A stretch of DNA of 64,000 bases, from NCBI RefSeq assembly GCF_000812965.1, contig NZ_JSYN01000008.1:1-64000 (forward strand), in the 5' to 3' direction. The DNA is from Pedobacter kyungheensis. Its GTDB lineage: Bacteria; Bacteroidota; Bacteroidia; Sphingobacteriales; Sphingobacteriaceae. Position numbers and translations under genes: made by a program. Under the pieces are notes generated by a model. The model had not been told where the DNA came from. It ran no database searches and was given only the letters and a program-made list of their open reading frames with translations. How positions within the stretch are numbered: position 1 is the stretch's first letter; every line of letters begins with the position of its first letter. Positions 1-8,837 of the stretch are shown here, one piece after another.

Positions 1-470
1 TGGGCATTTCGGCAAAAATGGCCAGCCGTTCCGCATTTAAACTGTCACCCCATTTCGCTTTAAAGTGACCACCTGTTTCGGGGCAAACTGGCCGTTCTGA
101 TCTTTCGATCAGCTTTTTTCGCAACTAGCTTTCGGGAATAATTTTTCAATTTCTGCATAAAATAAAGGCTCCTGGGAGCATATCTACTATTCGGGATGGA
201 CTACGGTCACTTCGCTGTTTTGAAGGGGGTATGGCGTTTTTTTGCGCGTTCTAGTACCTGCGAATGGATTTTGATCGCTAGAAAGGTCTGAATTGAGGAT
301 AAATCCGGCAGTAAGATGGATTAAACCGAAAAGTCCTGAGGAAAATGGATTTGGATCCGAAGTGTATATTTGTTCAGAGGGAAAGGAACTTAGATGTGCA
401 TCATCCGGTAATCAAATTGGTGGCCAGTTTGGCCCGAAACAGAGGGGTCACTTTCACCGAAATACACACA
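1..470. mobile_element. IS21-like element remnant (ends only)
   Basis: No transposase frame survives. The left part holds three roughly 21-bp direct repeats of one theme (3-23, 49-70, 72-93; core ATTTCGG, A-rich middle, then TGGCC or TGACC). Two copies lie in inverse orientation on the right (421-442 and 447-465). A short hairpin (CTGATC, 4-nt loop, GATCAG; 97-112) lies just inside the left repeats. The same hairpin-plus-repeat arrangement recurs at 54799-54872. Multiple subterminal repeats are typical of IS21-family ends, so that label is inferred from architecture, not from a transposase. The interior (113-420) contains only short open frames. The right end runs into the truncated response regulator. 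Confidence 0.5.
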
Positions 471-831
471 AGAGGGCGTGTTTGATATTCTTGTAGTCGA
501 TAATTTTATGTAAAAAGCATACAGCGCCAGCTTTCTTTGCCTCCTCTATGTAAAAGTTTTCTATCTCTGAAGTTAGGACAATCACTTTCGCGTGGGGCCA
601 TTTCTTCAAAATTTCTTTTGTCAACTCAAGACCATTCAATTTGGGCATGCGCAGGTCCGTTAAAAACAAATCAGGCAAAGTCGAGCAATTTTCTGAGAAA
701 GTAAGAAGCTCTCTGCCATCACTAAAAGCGCCAATGACATCAAAGCCACTTTCGACCAACATTTCTACCATTGGTTCCCGAAACCAGCGCTCATCTTCCG
801 CATAGGCGAGAGTTATTTTATTTGCACTCAT
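454..831 (-). CDS. Response regulator receiver domain, C-terminally truncated
   Basis: 125 aa consisting of one CheY-like receiver domain. Acidic residues near 13-14, the phospho-acceptor Asp in FLTDLRMPKL (about residue 58), the Thr/Ser of VLTS (about 87) and the conserved Lys in FLHK (about 108) are all present. The sequence resembles NarL/LuxR-type regulators, which normally continue into a helix-turn-helix output domain. Here the frame stops at the edge of the IS-like repeats (449-469), and the last few residues are read from that repeat. The simplest reading is a regulator cut off by an insertion. A genuine single-domain regulator is the alternative. No histidine kinase is adjacent. Confidence 0.75.
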   Translation of the reverse strand: MSANKITLAYAEDERWFREPMVEMLVESGFDVIGAFSDGRELLTFSENCSTLPDLFLTDLRMPKLNGLELTKEILKKWPHAKVIVLTSEIENFYIEEAKKAGAVCFLHKIIDYKNIKHALLCVFR

Positions 832-1784
832 AACATTATTTTCCTACCACTATATTTCCTCGGAAAGCTTTTCTCAATATACAAAAATAAAATTATAGGG
901 TTGAAAAGAAAGCTTTTATTGGCTCAAGAATATATTTTGGCTAGGACAAAGCTTCTCTCAGAATATTTTCGTCAAAAGTATGGGTGCTCTCTGCAGTTAG
1001 GGAAATACAATTGTCGCCTGCGTTCTCTGCGTCTAACCTTTTTACTAAAATCAGGATAAATTATTACCACTTTTGATAAAACTAGCTATGTCAATACCCC
1101 CCACCCGCCTAAAAAACAGTGATGATACATGCCAATCTTCAACCAGAAGTCTTTAGTTAAGGAAACTTTTAAGAAGCCTGCTTCTAAAGTTTGTAAGTTT
1201 CACTTTTTTCATAAGGTTTGAAAGTCGACCAACTAAAAAGTGAGATAACATTGGTGATGAGGATTTTGATTCCATACAATGGAATGCTATCTTAGCCTTG
1301 AGAGCGTTAATTTAGATATCGGGGATATGGACACCGTTCAGTCCCCGTGTCTATTTCTAAACTCATTGCACATCTTGCCTTAGTGAACGCTAGTTTCATT
1401 TAGTTCAATTACTATTTTTCTGAAAAATGCTAATCCCCACGGTATGGCGGCTATCGTGAATTGTTCACAAGACAATGACTGTAACTTTTTTTCCGTTTTG
1501 CACCAGTTACCTTTCTCCCAGATTAAATAAAAAGCCCTCGTTTTCGCTTTCAAATACAAAACTATTCTATCTTTTAGAAATGCCTTTCTCGTATAGCGCT
1601 TTCACCCACACGGTCAGATGGAAATCGGTTTCTAATTTCCAAAACGAAACGATTCGCAGCATTCTGCACCAGGCGTAAAAGTACTGCGAAGATATAATGT
1701 TCTTTAAGCAGGTTCGGTTGAAATGATCAACGCCTAAACACTCAAGCGTGAGACAGTGACAGAACGACACAAAAAAAACGGCAG
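832..1784. other. Gene-free interval
   Basis: No convincing coding frame; the short frames overlap on opposite strands and have no recognisable family. One small inverted repeat (ATTCCAT, 3-nt spacer, ATGGAAT; 1269-1285) is visible. The interval would hold the promoter of the minus-strand response regulator. Nothing else is supported. Confidence 0.5.
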
Positions 1785-1813
1785 ATCTAAAATATATTTT
1801 AGATAAATCTAAA
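1785..1813. promoter_or_regulatory. Overlapping palindromic operator upstream of the di-heme/Rieske/porin operon
   Basis: 1785-1804 is a perfect 20-bp palindrome whose outer half-sites are ATCTAAAA and TTTTAGAT. It overlaps a second inverted repeat at 1798-1813 (TTTAGAT, AA, ATCTAAA). The pair ends 54 bp before the start of the operon. Tandem TTTAGAT/ATCTAAA half-sites suggest cooperative binding by a dimeric repressor. The shape recalls DtxR/MntR- or Fur-type metalloregulator boxes, but the regulator is not in this window and its identity is inference. The AT-rich context makes small dyads common; a 20-bp perfect one is less so. Confidence 0.6.
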
Positions 1814-1867
1814 TTTATTTTTAGCCTTTTCTATTTTTATTATTAGATTTACAAAAAATCAGATAAC

Positions 1868-3070
1868 ATGCAGAAAAGATTACCCATTGTCCTGCTTTCA
1901 CTTATGAGCCTAGTTGCTATAATGGTGTCCTGTGAGAAGATAATCCCTTCTTCTCCAAAAGAGGATGAAATTCTTGATGGCCCGGTGGAAGGACTCAGCT
2001 ATGACCAGCTCAGACGTTTCGCTTTGGGAGATGCGGCCTTTAACAATGAGATATTTACTCCTGCGAATGGCCTTGGTCCTGGCTTTGTCGCAACCAGCTG
2101 TGGAAGCTGCCATGCGGGTGACGGCAAAGGCCATCCCTTCACTACGCTGGTCCGTTTCGGGCAGAACGATGAAACAGGCAATAAATTTTTGGACCAGGGA
2201 GGCCCACAACTGCAGAACAGGGCTATTCCCGGGTACAAACCTGAGCAAATCCCATCAGGGGCCACCTTTTCAAAATTTACACCGCCTGCCAATACCGGCC
2301 TTGGCTTTCTCGAACTGGTAGCTGATGCAGATATACTAGCTATGGCTGACCCCCAGGATCTGGATAATGACGGCATTTCTGGTGTCCCAAATTACGCAGT
2401 GCTTCCGTCATATGTTCAGGCCTTTAACAACGCTATTGCACTGAAGGAAAAATATATCCATCGTTTTGGAAAAAAGGCGGCAGCATATAACCTGCTCCAC
2501 CAGACTGTTAATGCCTACAACCAGGATATCGGGATAACTTCAAGCTTTGATCCTGTGGATGCCTATACGCGGATGGTGATTGACCCTGAAATCCCCACAC
2601 TTACAGTGAATAACGTGGTGTTTTATCTACAGACGCTAAAAGCACCCATGCAGCGCGATGCGGGGAATGCGGAAGTTGAAACTGGCAGGAAACTGTTCGA
2701 AAAGATTAACTGTTCAGGCTGTCACAAGCCTACCCTAAAAACAGGTTTTTCTCCGGTGGCCGCTCTGTCCAACAAAGAATTCCATCCCTATACCGACCTG
2801 TTGCTCCATGATATGGGGCCTGGGCTGGACGATGGTTATACGGAAGGATCGGCAAAAACCTCCGAATGGAGAACCCCGCCGCTATGGGGACTGGGACTTT
2901 CGATGAACTCGCAGGGGGGATCTTATCATCTGCTGCATGACGGAAGGGCAAAAAGCATCGAAGAGGCGGTAACCCTTCATGGAGGAGAGGCATCTGCAAG
3001 CCGCAACAGGTTCAACCAGCTGTCTGGGGCAGAAAAAAATGCCATGCTGAGATTTTTAGAATCACTATAG
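1868..3070 (+). CDS. Di-heme oxidoreductase (putative peroxidase) lipoprotein
   Basis: 400 aa. A lipoprotein signal peptide ends at Cys22 (MVSC), so the protein is predicted to be membrane-anchored on the outside of the inner membrane or at the outer membrane. Two c-type heme sites are visible: CGSCH at 78-82 and CSGCH at 282-286. The HDGRAKSIEEA segment near the C-terminus is typical of the DHOR family (di-haem oxidoreductase, related to bacterial cytochrome c peroxidase and MauG). It is first in a three-gene unit, with only 2 nt before the Rieske gene. The family is often found in iron-responsive loci, but its substrate is generally unknown. Family assignment is firm; peroxidase activity is inferred. 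Confidence 0.88.
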   Translation: MQKRLPIVLLSLMSLVAIMVSCEKIIPSSPKEDEILDGPVEGLSYDQLRRFALGDAAFNNEIFTPANGLGPGFVATSCGSCHAGDGKGHPFTTLVRFGQNDETGNKFLDQGGPQLQNRAIPGYKPEQIPSGATFSKFTPPANTGLGFLELVADADILAMADPQDLDNDGISGVPNYAVLPSYVQAFNNAIALKEKYIHRFGKKAAAYNLLHQTVNAYNQDIGITSSFDPVDAYTRMVIDPEIPTLTVNNVVFYLQTLKAPMQRDAGNAEVETGRKLFEKINCSGCHKPTLKTGFSPVAALSNKEFHPYTDLLLHDMGPGLDDGYTEGSAKTSEWRTPPLWGLGLSMNSQGGSYHLLHDGRAKSIEEAVTLHGGEASASRNRFNQLSGAEKNAMLRFLESL

Positions 3071-3072
3071 AA

Positions 3073-3519
3073 ATGAAAAGAAAAGATTTTATAAAAGGCT
3101 GTGGAATGGCCTGCCTTGGAGGCCTTGGGATCACCACGTTGATCAGTGGATGCAGCAGCCTGGTGCCGGCGACGGGCGAGATTGCAGGGGATAACCTGGT
3201 CGTAGAAATGAAGGACTTTGAACTCAGACAGGGAAAAAATGTCCAGTTCAAAAGATACATTGTAGTCAGCAATGACCTGCTCCGATATCCCATCTGTATC
3301 TACCGGCATGATGAACTGAATTATTCTGCACTATGGATGCAGTGCACCCACCAGGGAACCGAGCTCCAGCCTTTCGGAGACAGGCTTCAATGTCCGGCCC
3401 ATGGAAGTGAATTTGACAATAAGGGCAGAATGACAAATGGTCCGGCAGAAGCAAACTTAAGAACTTTCCCCATTACCATAGAAAAAACCAGGATCAAAAT
3501 TTCACTGAAGGCAGTATGA
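3073..3519 (+). CDS. Rieske [2Fe-2S] lipoprotein
   Basis: 148 aa. The N-terminus (KRKDFIK) resembles a Tat-type signal and runs into a lipobox ending at Cys27 (LISGC). The Rieske cluster ligands are visible as C91-T-H93 and C107-P-A-H110, the standard Cys/His pairs. The domain is small and stands alone, unlike the bc1/b6f Rieske subunits, which have an N-terminal transmembrane helix. It sits between the di-heme lipoprotein and a porin, and its stop codon overlaps the porin start. An electron-transfer role with the di-heme protein is inferred from operon position. Confidence 0.88.
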   Translation: MKRKDFIKGCGMACLGGLGITTLISGCSSLVPATGEIAGDNLVVEMKDFELRQGKNVQFKRYIVVSNDLLRYPICIYRHDELNYSALWMQCTHQGTELQPFGDRLQCPAHGSEFDNKGRMTNGPAEANLRTFPITIEKTRIKISLKAV

Positions 3520-4742
3520 AAAAACTCTTTACGCTTATCATATCTATTGGTATCGGTCAGATGGCTTTTGCCCAGATCGACCCGAAACTTTTAAGGGCCA
3601 AACCCAGTGATACCGCAAAAAACTCACTCAACATGGATGCAGTTTATGAACGGCCTTTTATTGCCGTGGGAAAACTTCCGGTGTCGGTGGGCGGATATAT
3701 GGAGGCCAACTGGCAGTATCAGGGTACAGAGGGGATCTCTGAAGGACAGCAGTTCCAGTTCAGAAGAATGACGCTATTTGTAGCCTCAACCATTTCCAAG
3801 CGCATCAAGTTCCTTTCCGAGATCGAATTTGAACCTGCTGAAAAAGAGATAGCGGTTGAATTTGCTGCGCTGGATCTGGAATTGCACCCCTTGCTTAATT
3901 TAAGGGGTGGAATGATATTGAATCCCATTGGTGCATTCAACCAGAACCATGACGGTCCTAAATGGGAATTCACCGACCGTCCGATCGCCATGACACAGAT
4001 GCTGCCTGCAACCTGGAGCAGTGCAGGATTCGGGATTTATGGCAAGAACTATAGCGGTGACTGGATGCTGGGCTACGAGTTATATGCCACAAGCAGCTTT
4101 GACGATTCCATTATTGCAAACCCTGAAAACAGAACCTCTCTGGCTGCCTCAAAAAGGAATCCGGAAAGGTTTGAAGAAATTGCAAGCGGGCAGCCGCTTC
4201 TAACGGGAAAAGTTGCGGTACGCAGGAACAATATAGGCGAACTCGGCCTATCCTATATGGGGGGTGTTTACAATAAATGGCGGTCGGACGGGATTGTTAT
4301 CGATGACAAACGCAGGCTAAATGTTTTTGCCATAGACTTTAACACGACACTTCCCAAACTTAAGACCTTCATCACCGCTGAGTGGGCATGGATCAGGGTA
4401 GATGTTCCCGATACCTATTCCCAGCAGTTCGGGAGCCGTCAGATGGGGGGATATATGGATATAGTTCAACCTGTGATCAAAAAAACGATTCTGGGCTGGC
4501 AGCATTCTGTTGTAAGTTTAGCCTGCAGGGTAGATTATGTGGACTGGAATGTAGGGAAATTCAGGGAGACCGGTGGGAATATTGGTGATGAGCTTTTCAG
4601 CGTAATGCCCGGCATCAGTTTCAGGCCGAGGCAACAGACTGTACTGAGGTTTTCCTACCGAAAACAGTGGCAGAAGGATATTCTTGGAAACCCGGCTGCC
4701 AGAACCGGAGCATTCCAGTTAGGTGTATCAACCTATTTTTAA
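3516..4742 (+). CDS. Outer-membrane porin, OprP/OprO-like
   Basis: 408 aa with a clear signal peptide (MKKLFTLIISIG...AFAQ). Alternating hydrophobic strands and a terminal phenylalanine (GVSTYF) are the usual marks of an outer-membrane beta-barrel. Overall similarity is to the phosphate-selective porin O/P family, which in Bacteroidota covers general anion or small-solute channels. The ATG overlaps the Rieske stop by 4 nt (ATGA), implying translational coupling. The substrate is unknown; the context suggests passage of a substrate or product of the two redox lipoproteins. Confidence 0.8.
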   Translation: MKKLFTLIISIGIGQMAFAQIDPKLLRAKPSDTAKNSLNMDAVYERPFIAVGKLPVSVGGYMEANWQYQGTEGISEGQQFQFRRMTLFVASTISKRIKFLSEIEFEPAEKEIAVEFAALDLELHPLLNLRGGMILNPIGAFNQNHDGPKWEFTDRPIAMTQMLPATWSSAGFGIYGKNYSGDWMLGYELYATSSFDDSIIANPENRTSLAASKRNPERFEEIASGQPLLTGKVAVRRNNIGELGLSYMGGVYNKWRSDGIVIDDKRRLNVFAIDFNTTLPKLKTFITAEWAWIRVDVPDTYSQQFGSRQMGGYMDIVQPVIKKTILGWQHSVVSLACRVDYVDWNVGKFRETGGNIGDELFSVMPGISFRPRQQTVLRFSYRKQWQKDILGNPAARTGAFQLGVSTYF

Positions 4743-5366
4743 TTCTGTCATCTATTTTAGCCGGAATCTAAAGAGGATTTCCCGATGTATATCTGAGAGG
4801 CCACAGCAGGCAGCATTTATCAACAAACCCCAGGGAATGGACGGTTTGTGTCCCAAAAACACGATTTCGTGGATGAGTAGCAAAACTGAAAAACCATCCT
4901 GCGTCAATAGCGGGTGCAACCGCTGCCGAGTACCCAGAGACAGGCTAACAAACCGACTGCGAACTTTTCTTATCTTCCTAGGAATTTTTAACCTAAACGA
5001 ATAAATGGATGCCAATGAGGATGCAATAAAGTAATTTGAGTATTGGGAATGCCCCAATTAGAGCTATATTTCTTGACCCTGCCCACCATTTGTTAGAAGG
5101 TGCCAAAGAAGCCTATCTACGGATTCCATTTCTGGAGGTGACTGACCTGGCAATTTGTTTCCTTTGACCCGCACTTTGGGAAACTTTTAGATCGACACAA
5201 ATTTTCTGGACTGTAAAATCAGTCGCGTACTGTTTGGTATGCATTGGCGGTACTCTCAATCAGGCGCCAAAATAATGTTATCGATGCTCTGTTTGGATTC
5301 ACAATAGGACTCTGCATGGTAATAAGTGCCGCATGAGCTGCTCTACATCGTATGCGTTACAGGTTT
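4743..5366. other. Convergent gene-free interval
   Basis: Lies between the porin (plus) and the P-type ATPase (minus). No frame here has a recognisable family. A short hairpin (ATTGGG ... CCCAAT) near 5041-5058 could act as a weak bidirectional terminator but has no T-tract. Nothing else is supported. Confidence 0.4.
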
Positions 5367-7382
5367 TTACTGCCCAATCTCTTTACGCTGTATTCTTACT
5401 GCATTGAGAATAGCTAAGAAAGCTACACCCACATCTGCAATTACAGCCTCCCAGAGATTCGCAACACCGAAGGCCCCAAGAGAGAGCACGGCGATCTTCA
5501 CTGCCATTGCCAAAATAATGTTCTGCCAGACGATGTTACGGGTCAGCTTGCCTATCTTCAAAGCTAAAACAATCTTTGTTATCTGGTCATTTTGTATTAC
5601 GATATCAGCCGTTTCAATGGCTGCATCACTTCCAAGCCCACCCATGGCAATACCCGCATCGGCCAGGGCAATTACAGGGGCATCATTTACCCCGTCGCCC
5701 ACAAAAGCAATATGGCGTCCCTCCTTTATCAAAGCCTCCATCTTTTCTACTTTTCCTTCAGGCAAAAGATCGCCAAAAGCATAGTCAATATTAAGTCTGT
5801 TTGCAACCTGATCTACTACAGCTTTTTTGTCGCCGGACAACATAACAGTCCTTATATTTAAGGCCTGCATCTGCTTAACACCTTCTCCCGCATCTTCTTT
5901 TATTTCATCTGCTATAGTAATATAACCGGCATATTTTTCATCCACCGCGATCACAACAATGGTATCTAAGATCTCCTCAACATCCTTTGGAAAATCCACC
6001 TTATATTTTTTTAGTAGCTTAAGGTTCCCTGCGAGCACATGCTTTCCATCTACTACTCCTTTAAGTCCGTGTCCGGATATTTCTTCAATTGAAGTTGCAG
6101 TGCCCTCGCTTGCGTCCTTTCCTGCATATTCAATAATTGCCTGTCCAACGGGATGGGTTGAATTCTTTTCCAGAATTGCTGCCAGTCTGATTAAATCTTT
6201 TTCGGCAAGCCCTGAGGGCACTATTTTTTGAACTTTGAAAACCCCTTTGGTCAATGTTCCCGTCTTATCCATTACTATGGTATCTATCTTGGTCATTACG
6301 TCCAAAAAGTTACCTCCCTTGAATAGAATCCCATTTTTCGAAGCCAGGCCAATCCCGCCAAAATATCCTAAAGGAATAGATACGACAAGTGCGCATGGGC
6401 AGCTGATCACCAGAAATACCAGCGCGCGATAAAGCCAGTCATTAAAGACATAATTTTCAACAAACAGATACGGAACCAGCGCTAGCGCTAAGGCCAAAAA
6501 GAAAACTATGGGCGTATATATCTTTGCAAATTTTGAAATAAAAAGCTGCGTCTGCGACTTTCTTGAGGATGCATCCTGTACCATTTCCAGAATCCTGCTA
6601 AGCTTACTGTCCCTGAACAGTGCAGTTACCTTGATCTCTGAGACGGTGTTTATATTGATCATTCCTGCCAGCACGGTTTCACCTTTATATTTACTGTCAG
6701 GACGACTCTCTCCAGTTAATGCAGCGGTATTAAAGGATCCTTTTTCTGAGAGTAGCTCGCCGTCCAATCCAACTTTTTCACCAGCTTTCACCTGTATGGT
6801 ATCTCCGAGCTCTACATCAGCAGAGCCAGCGAGCTCAGCTTTCCCATCTCTGATTACGGTAACCTTATCGGGCCTTATGTCCAGCAGGGCTTTTATGCTT
6901 GCTTTCGCACGGTCCACTGCTGCATCCTGGAACCATTCACCAATTGAGTAAAAGACCATTACAGCAACACCTTCGGAATATTCCCCTATAAAGAATGCGC
7001 CTAAGGTTGCCACACTCATCAGCACAAACTCATTGAAGATATCCCCCCTTATCGCTTTTCTAAAAGCTAAAACAAGTACTCCCCATCCAGCGAGAAGATA
7101 GGCGATACTGTTGACGGCTAATGAAACCCATCTAGAAAGTTTAATATTAAATCCATAGTCCATCACCAGAACGCATATCAATATCGCCAGGCCCGATAGC
7201 AGTCCAAGATGCTGTTGCCATTGTGGCTTATCACCGGCACCCGTTTTGCGATCATGATCCGCAACGCTATCTTCGTTAATATGAAGCGCGCCGGCTTCCG
7301 CCTTATAAGCTGGAGCAGTTTGCCGAATATTATTTTTCGGTGCTTCTGCCTTAATATCATCGTTTTCGCAACAGTCCTTCAT
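5367..7382 (-). CDS. zntA: P1B-2 heavy-metal ATPase (Zn/Cd/Pb export)
   Basis: 671 aa. It is predicted to export Zn2+, Cd2+ or Pb2+ from the cytoplasm using ATP. CPC in transmembrane helix 6 is at 328-330, the phosphorylation motif DKTGT at 372-376, HPVG in the nucleotide-binding domain, and GDGVNDAP at the hinge. The C-terminal helices contain a Lys (AVKIAVLSLG) and an ADVG motif, the signature separating P1B-2 zinc/cadmium pumps from copper pumps. There is no N-terminal HMA domain, only a short tail with a CC pair (residues 4-5) and scattered His, so it is slightly short for the family. It is monocistronic, and no adjacent metal-responsive regulator is seen. Confidence 0.88.
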   Translation of the reverse strand: MKDCCENDDIKAEAPKNNIRQTAPAYKAEAGALHINEDSVADHDRKTGAGDKPQWQQHLGLLSGLAILICVLVMDYGFNIKLSRWVSLAVNSIAYLLAGWGVLVLAFRKAIRGDIFNEFVLMSVATLGAFFIGEYSEGVAVMVFYSIGEWFQDAAVDRAKASIKALLDIRPDKVTVIRDGKAELAGSADVELGDTIQVKAGEKVGLDGELLSEKGSFNTAALTGESRPDSKYKGETVLAGMININTVSEIKVTALFRDSKLSRILEMVQDASSRKSQTQLFISKFAKIYTPIVFFLALALALVPYLFVENYVFNDWLYRALVFLVISCPCALVVSIPLGYFGGIGLASKNGILFKGGNFLDVMTKIDTIVMDKTGTLTKGVFKVQKIVPSGLAEKDLIRLAAILEKNSTHPVGQAIIEYAGKDASEGTATSIEEISGHGLKGVVDGKHVLAGNLKLLKKYKVDFPKDVEEILDTIVVIAVDEKYAGYITIADEIKEDAGEGVKQMQALNIRTVMLSGDKKAVVDQVANRLNIDYAFGDLLPEGKVEKMEALIKEGRHIAFVGDGVNDAPVIALADAGIAMGGLGSDAAIETADIVIQNDQITKIVLALKIGKLTRNIVWQNIILAMAVKIAVLSLGAFGVANLWEAVIADVGVAFLAILNAVRIQRKEIGQ

Positions 7383-8045
7383 AATATGATTTTTTATTGT
7401 ACTTTTTCAGTGATAAACCTCTCCATGTATCATGCCAAATATTACTCTGATAACAAGGTGCTGTGCATTGTCTATCTTCAGTTTCAACCTATCCGATTCG
7501 AAGCCTTGGTGCTGAGAAGCGTACGGCAGAGGTATTGTCAAACAGCGTCTTTGGCCTACAATGGCTTACTTCATTCCAGGAATTGAAAATGTAAGTCTGT
7601 GGCGATCTATTTTATCGGAGTTTTTTATTTTACTTCTATCTTTTACCCTGCCCGGAATAACTTTAGTGTAACCAGACAAAAATCAAAATAACTTTCGAAC
7701 ATAGGTTTCAAAATACTGATAAAAGAAACATTCACACAAAAATAAAATAAAAGGCCGGAGAATAATAATCAATATTAACAGAAAGTCTTTACAGCTATAC
7801 CGATATTATCAAACTTGACGCTCACCATACATAAATAGCTGCCGGCGCTCCTATATAAGTCATGATAAAACGTGAGTAACAATGCCTCACAGATTGGAAG
7901 ACACACTTTTTCGTTGCACTATTTTGGTTATAGATTAAGTACCAAGGGTCAGCAGCAGTCTTCCCATTCGCACGAAAATACATCAACATTTTTTAAACTA
8001 ATTCGCTTCACTGTTGTTTTTATAATAACAAAACATCAGTTTATA
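7383..8045. other. Divergent gene-free interval
   Basis: Separates the zinc/cadmium ATPase (minus) from a small plus-strand gene. It should contain both promoters, but no clear Bacteroidota -33/-7 pair was found. An open frame extends upstream of 8046, but its first residues (7872-8045) look unlike protein. Confidence 0.4.
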
Positions 8046-8432
8046 ATGAAAAATGTGGAAACTGTTATTCCGGCTGCCCTATACCTTCATACTATACGAT
8101 TTTGCTACAGGGATAATATTAATTTGGCTATAGCCCTGGAAACCGGGCTTTCGGCCTCTGATGTACTACTGGCAAACACAATTCAAAAATTAAAAAGCTG
8201 GAAAGGGTTTTCTTTATTCGATGATGACGGTCATCCAACAAACAAAGTCTTCGTGGCTGGCCGATGGAGGTTAGAATTACCAATAAATAAAGGTATACGT
8301 AAGCTCAACGCAATAAACTTATCAACAAAAAGCCATCACTTTCCTACCATCCAGTTAGATAGGGTGATGAAAGCATTTGCTGACACTTTTTTTCTCAAAA
8401 ACACCTCTAAAATCAAGCGCTCTGGTAAATAA
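8046..8432 (+). CDS. Small hypothetical protein
   Basis: 128 aa from the ATG at 8046, chosen because the sequence becomes protein-like there (MKNVETVIPAALYLHTIRF). An in-frame start at 7872 would add 58 residues of poor quality. No signal peptide or transmembrane helix is seen. The mid-part has a regular amphipathic stretch and a segment resembling a short beta-strand plus basic tail (KHRxxK-type end). The family is not recognised. It precedes the His-rich 64-aa gene by 25 nt, so the two may be co-transcribed. Confidence 0.5.
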   Translation: MKNVETVIPAALYLHTIRFCYRDNINLAIALETGLSASDVLLANTIQKLKSWKGFSLFDDDGHPTNKVFVAGRWRLELPINKGIRKLNAINLSTKSHHFPTIQLDRVMKAFADTFFLKNTSKIKRSGK

Positions 8433-8457
8433 TTTTTAATCACTAAAATTTAAAGTC

Positions 8458-8652
8458 ATGAACACAGAAAATTCAAAAAAAGAGAGTCAAAAGCATCCGG
8501 AACACCATGAACATCAGGAGCATCACCCCCACAAAGAGCATCATGAAGGGCCTGAGCATGCGAATGAAATGGAACATCACAAAGAGAAAGAACACCATTC
8601 TGAGGCTGAACACCATAACGATGATGAACATAAGAACACAAAAAAAAGTTAA
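8458..8652 (+). CDS. Histidine/glutamate-rich small protein, likely metal-binding
   Basis: 64 aa with 17 His and about 17 acidic residues, no Cys and no hydrophobic core. The composition is HH or EHH repeated about every 5-8 residues from residue 13 to 58. There is no signal peptide, so it is probably cytoplasmic. Such His-rich proteins (compare the Hpn type) bind Ni2+, Zn2+ or Cu2+ and act as buffers or stores; that role is inferred from composition. It lies 25 nt downstream of the 128-aa gene and is followed by a hairpin at 8665-8696. The surrounding zinc/cadmium pump fits a metal-buffering role. Confidence 0.65.
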   Translation: MNTENSKKESQKHPEHHEHQEHHPHKEHHEGPEHANEMEHHKEKEHHSEAEHHNDDEHKNTKKS

Positions 8653-8664
8653 TTATGGCAGTTT

Positions 8665-8696
8665 GGAAAGGAATGTGCGAGCCGATATTCCTTTCC
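8665..8696. terminator. Perfect 10-bp hairpin between convergent genes
   Basis: Stem GGAAAGGAAT / ATTCCTTTCC with a 12-nt loop, 12 nt after the stop of the His-rich gene. There is no immediate T-tract on the plus strand; on the minus strand a T-run follows after about 14 nt. It is probably a bidirectional terminator or stabilising hairpin, though not a textbook one. Confidence 0.5.
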
Positions 8697-8837
8697 ACTT
8701 ATTAACTATCAAAGTAATAGGTTTGTAAAGATCAACCTCATCTATTATCAGTATCCCTGTCTGAATAGGGGCCTTGGCAGTTTTGTATCCAATAAAATAA
8801 ACCATCTAATATCTGTAGAAAATTCCTGATATTGCCA

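Noticed and set aside
1475..1770. Two opposed 67-codon frames
   Set aside because: They overlap each other, lack any family signature and lie in the gene-free interval.
4752..5057. 101-codon minus-strand frame in the convergent interval
   Set aside because: Composition is not protein-like and it overlaps a plus-strand frame of equal quality.
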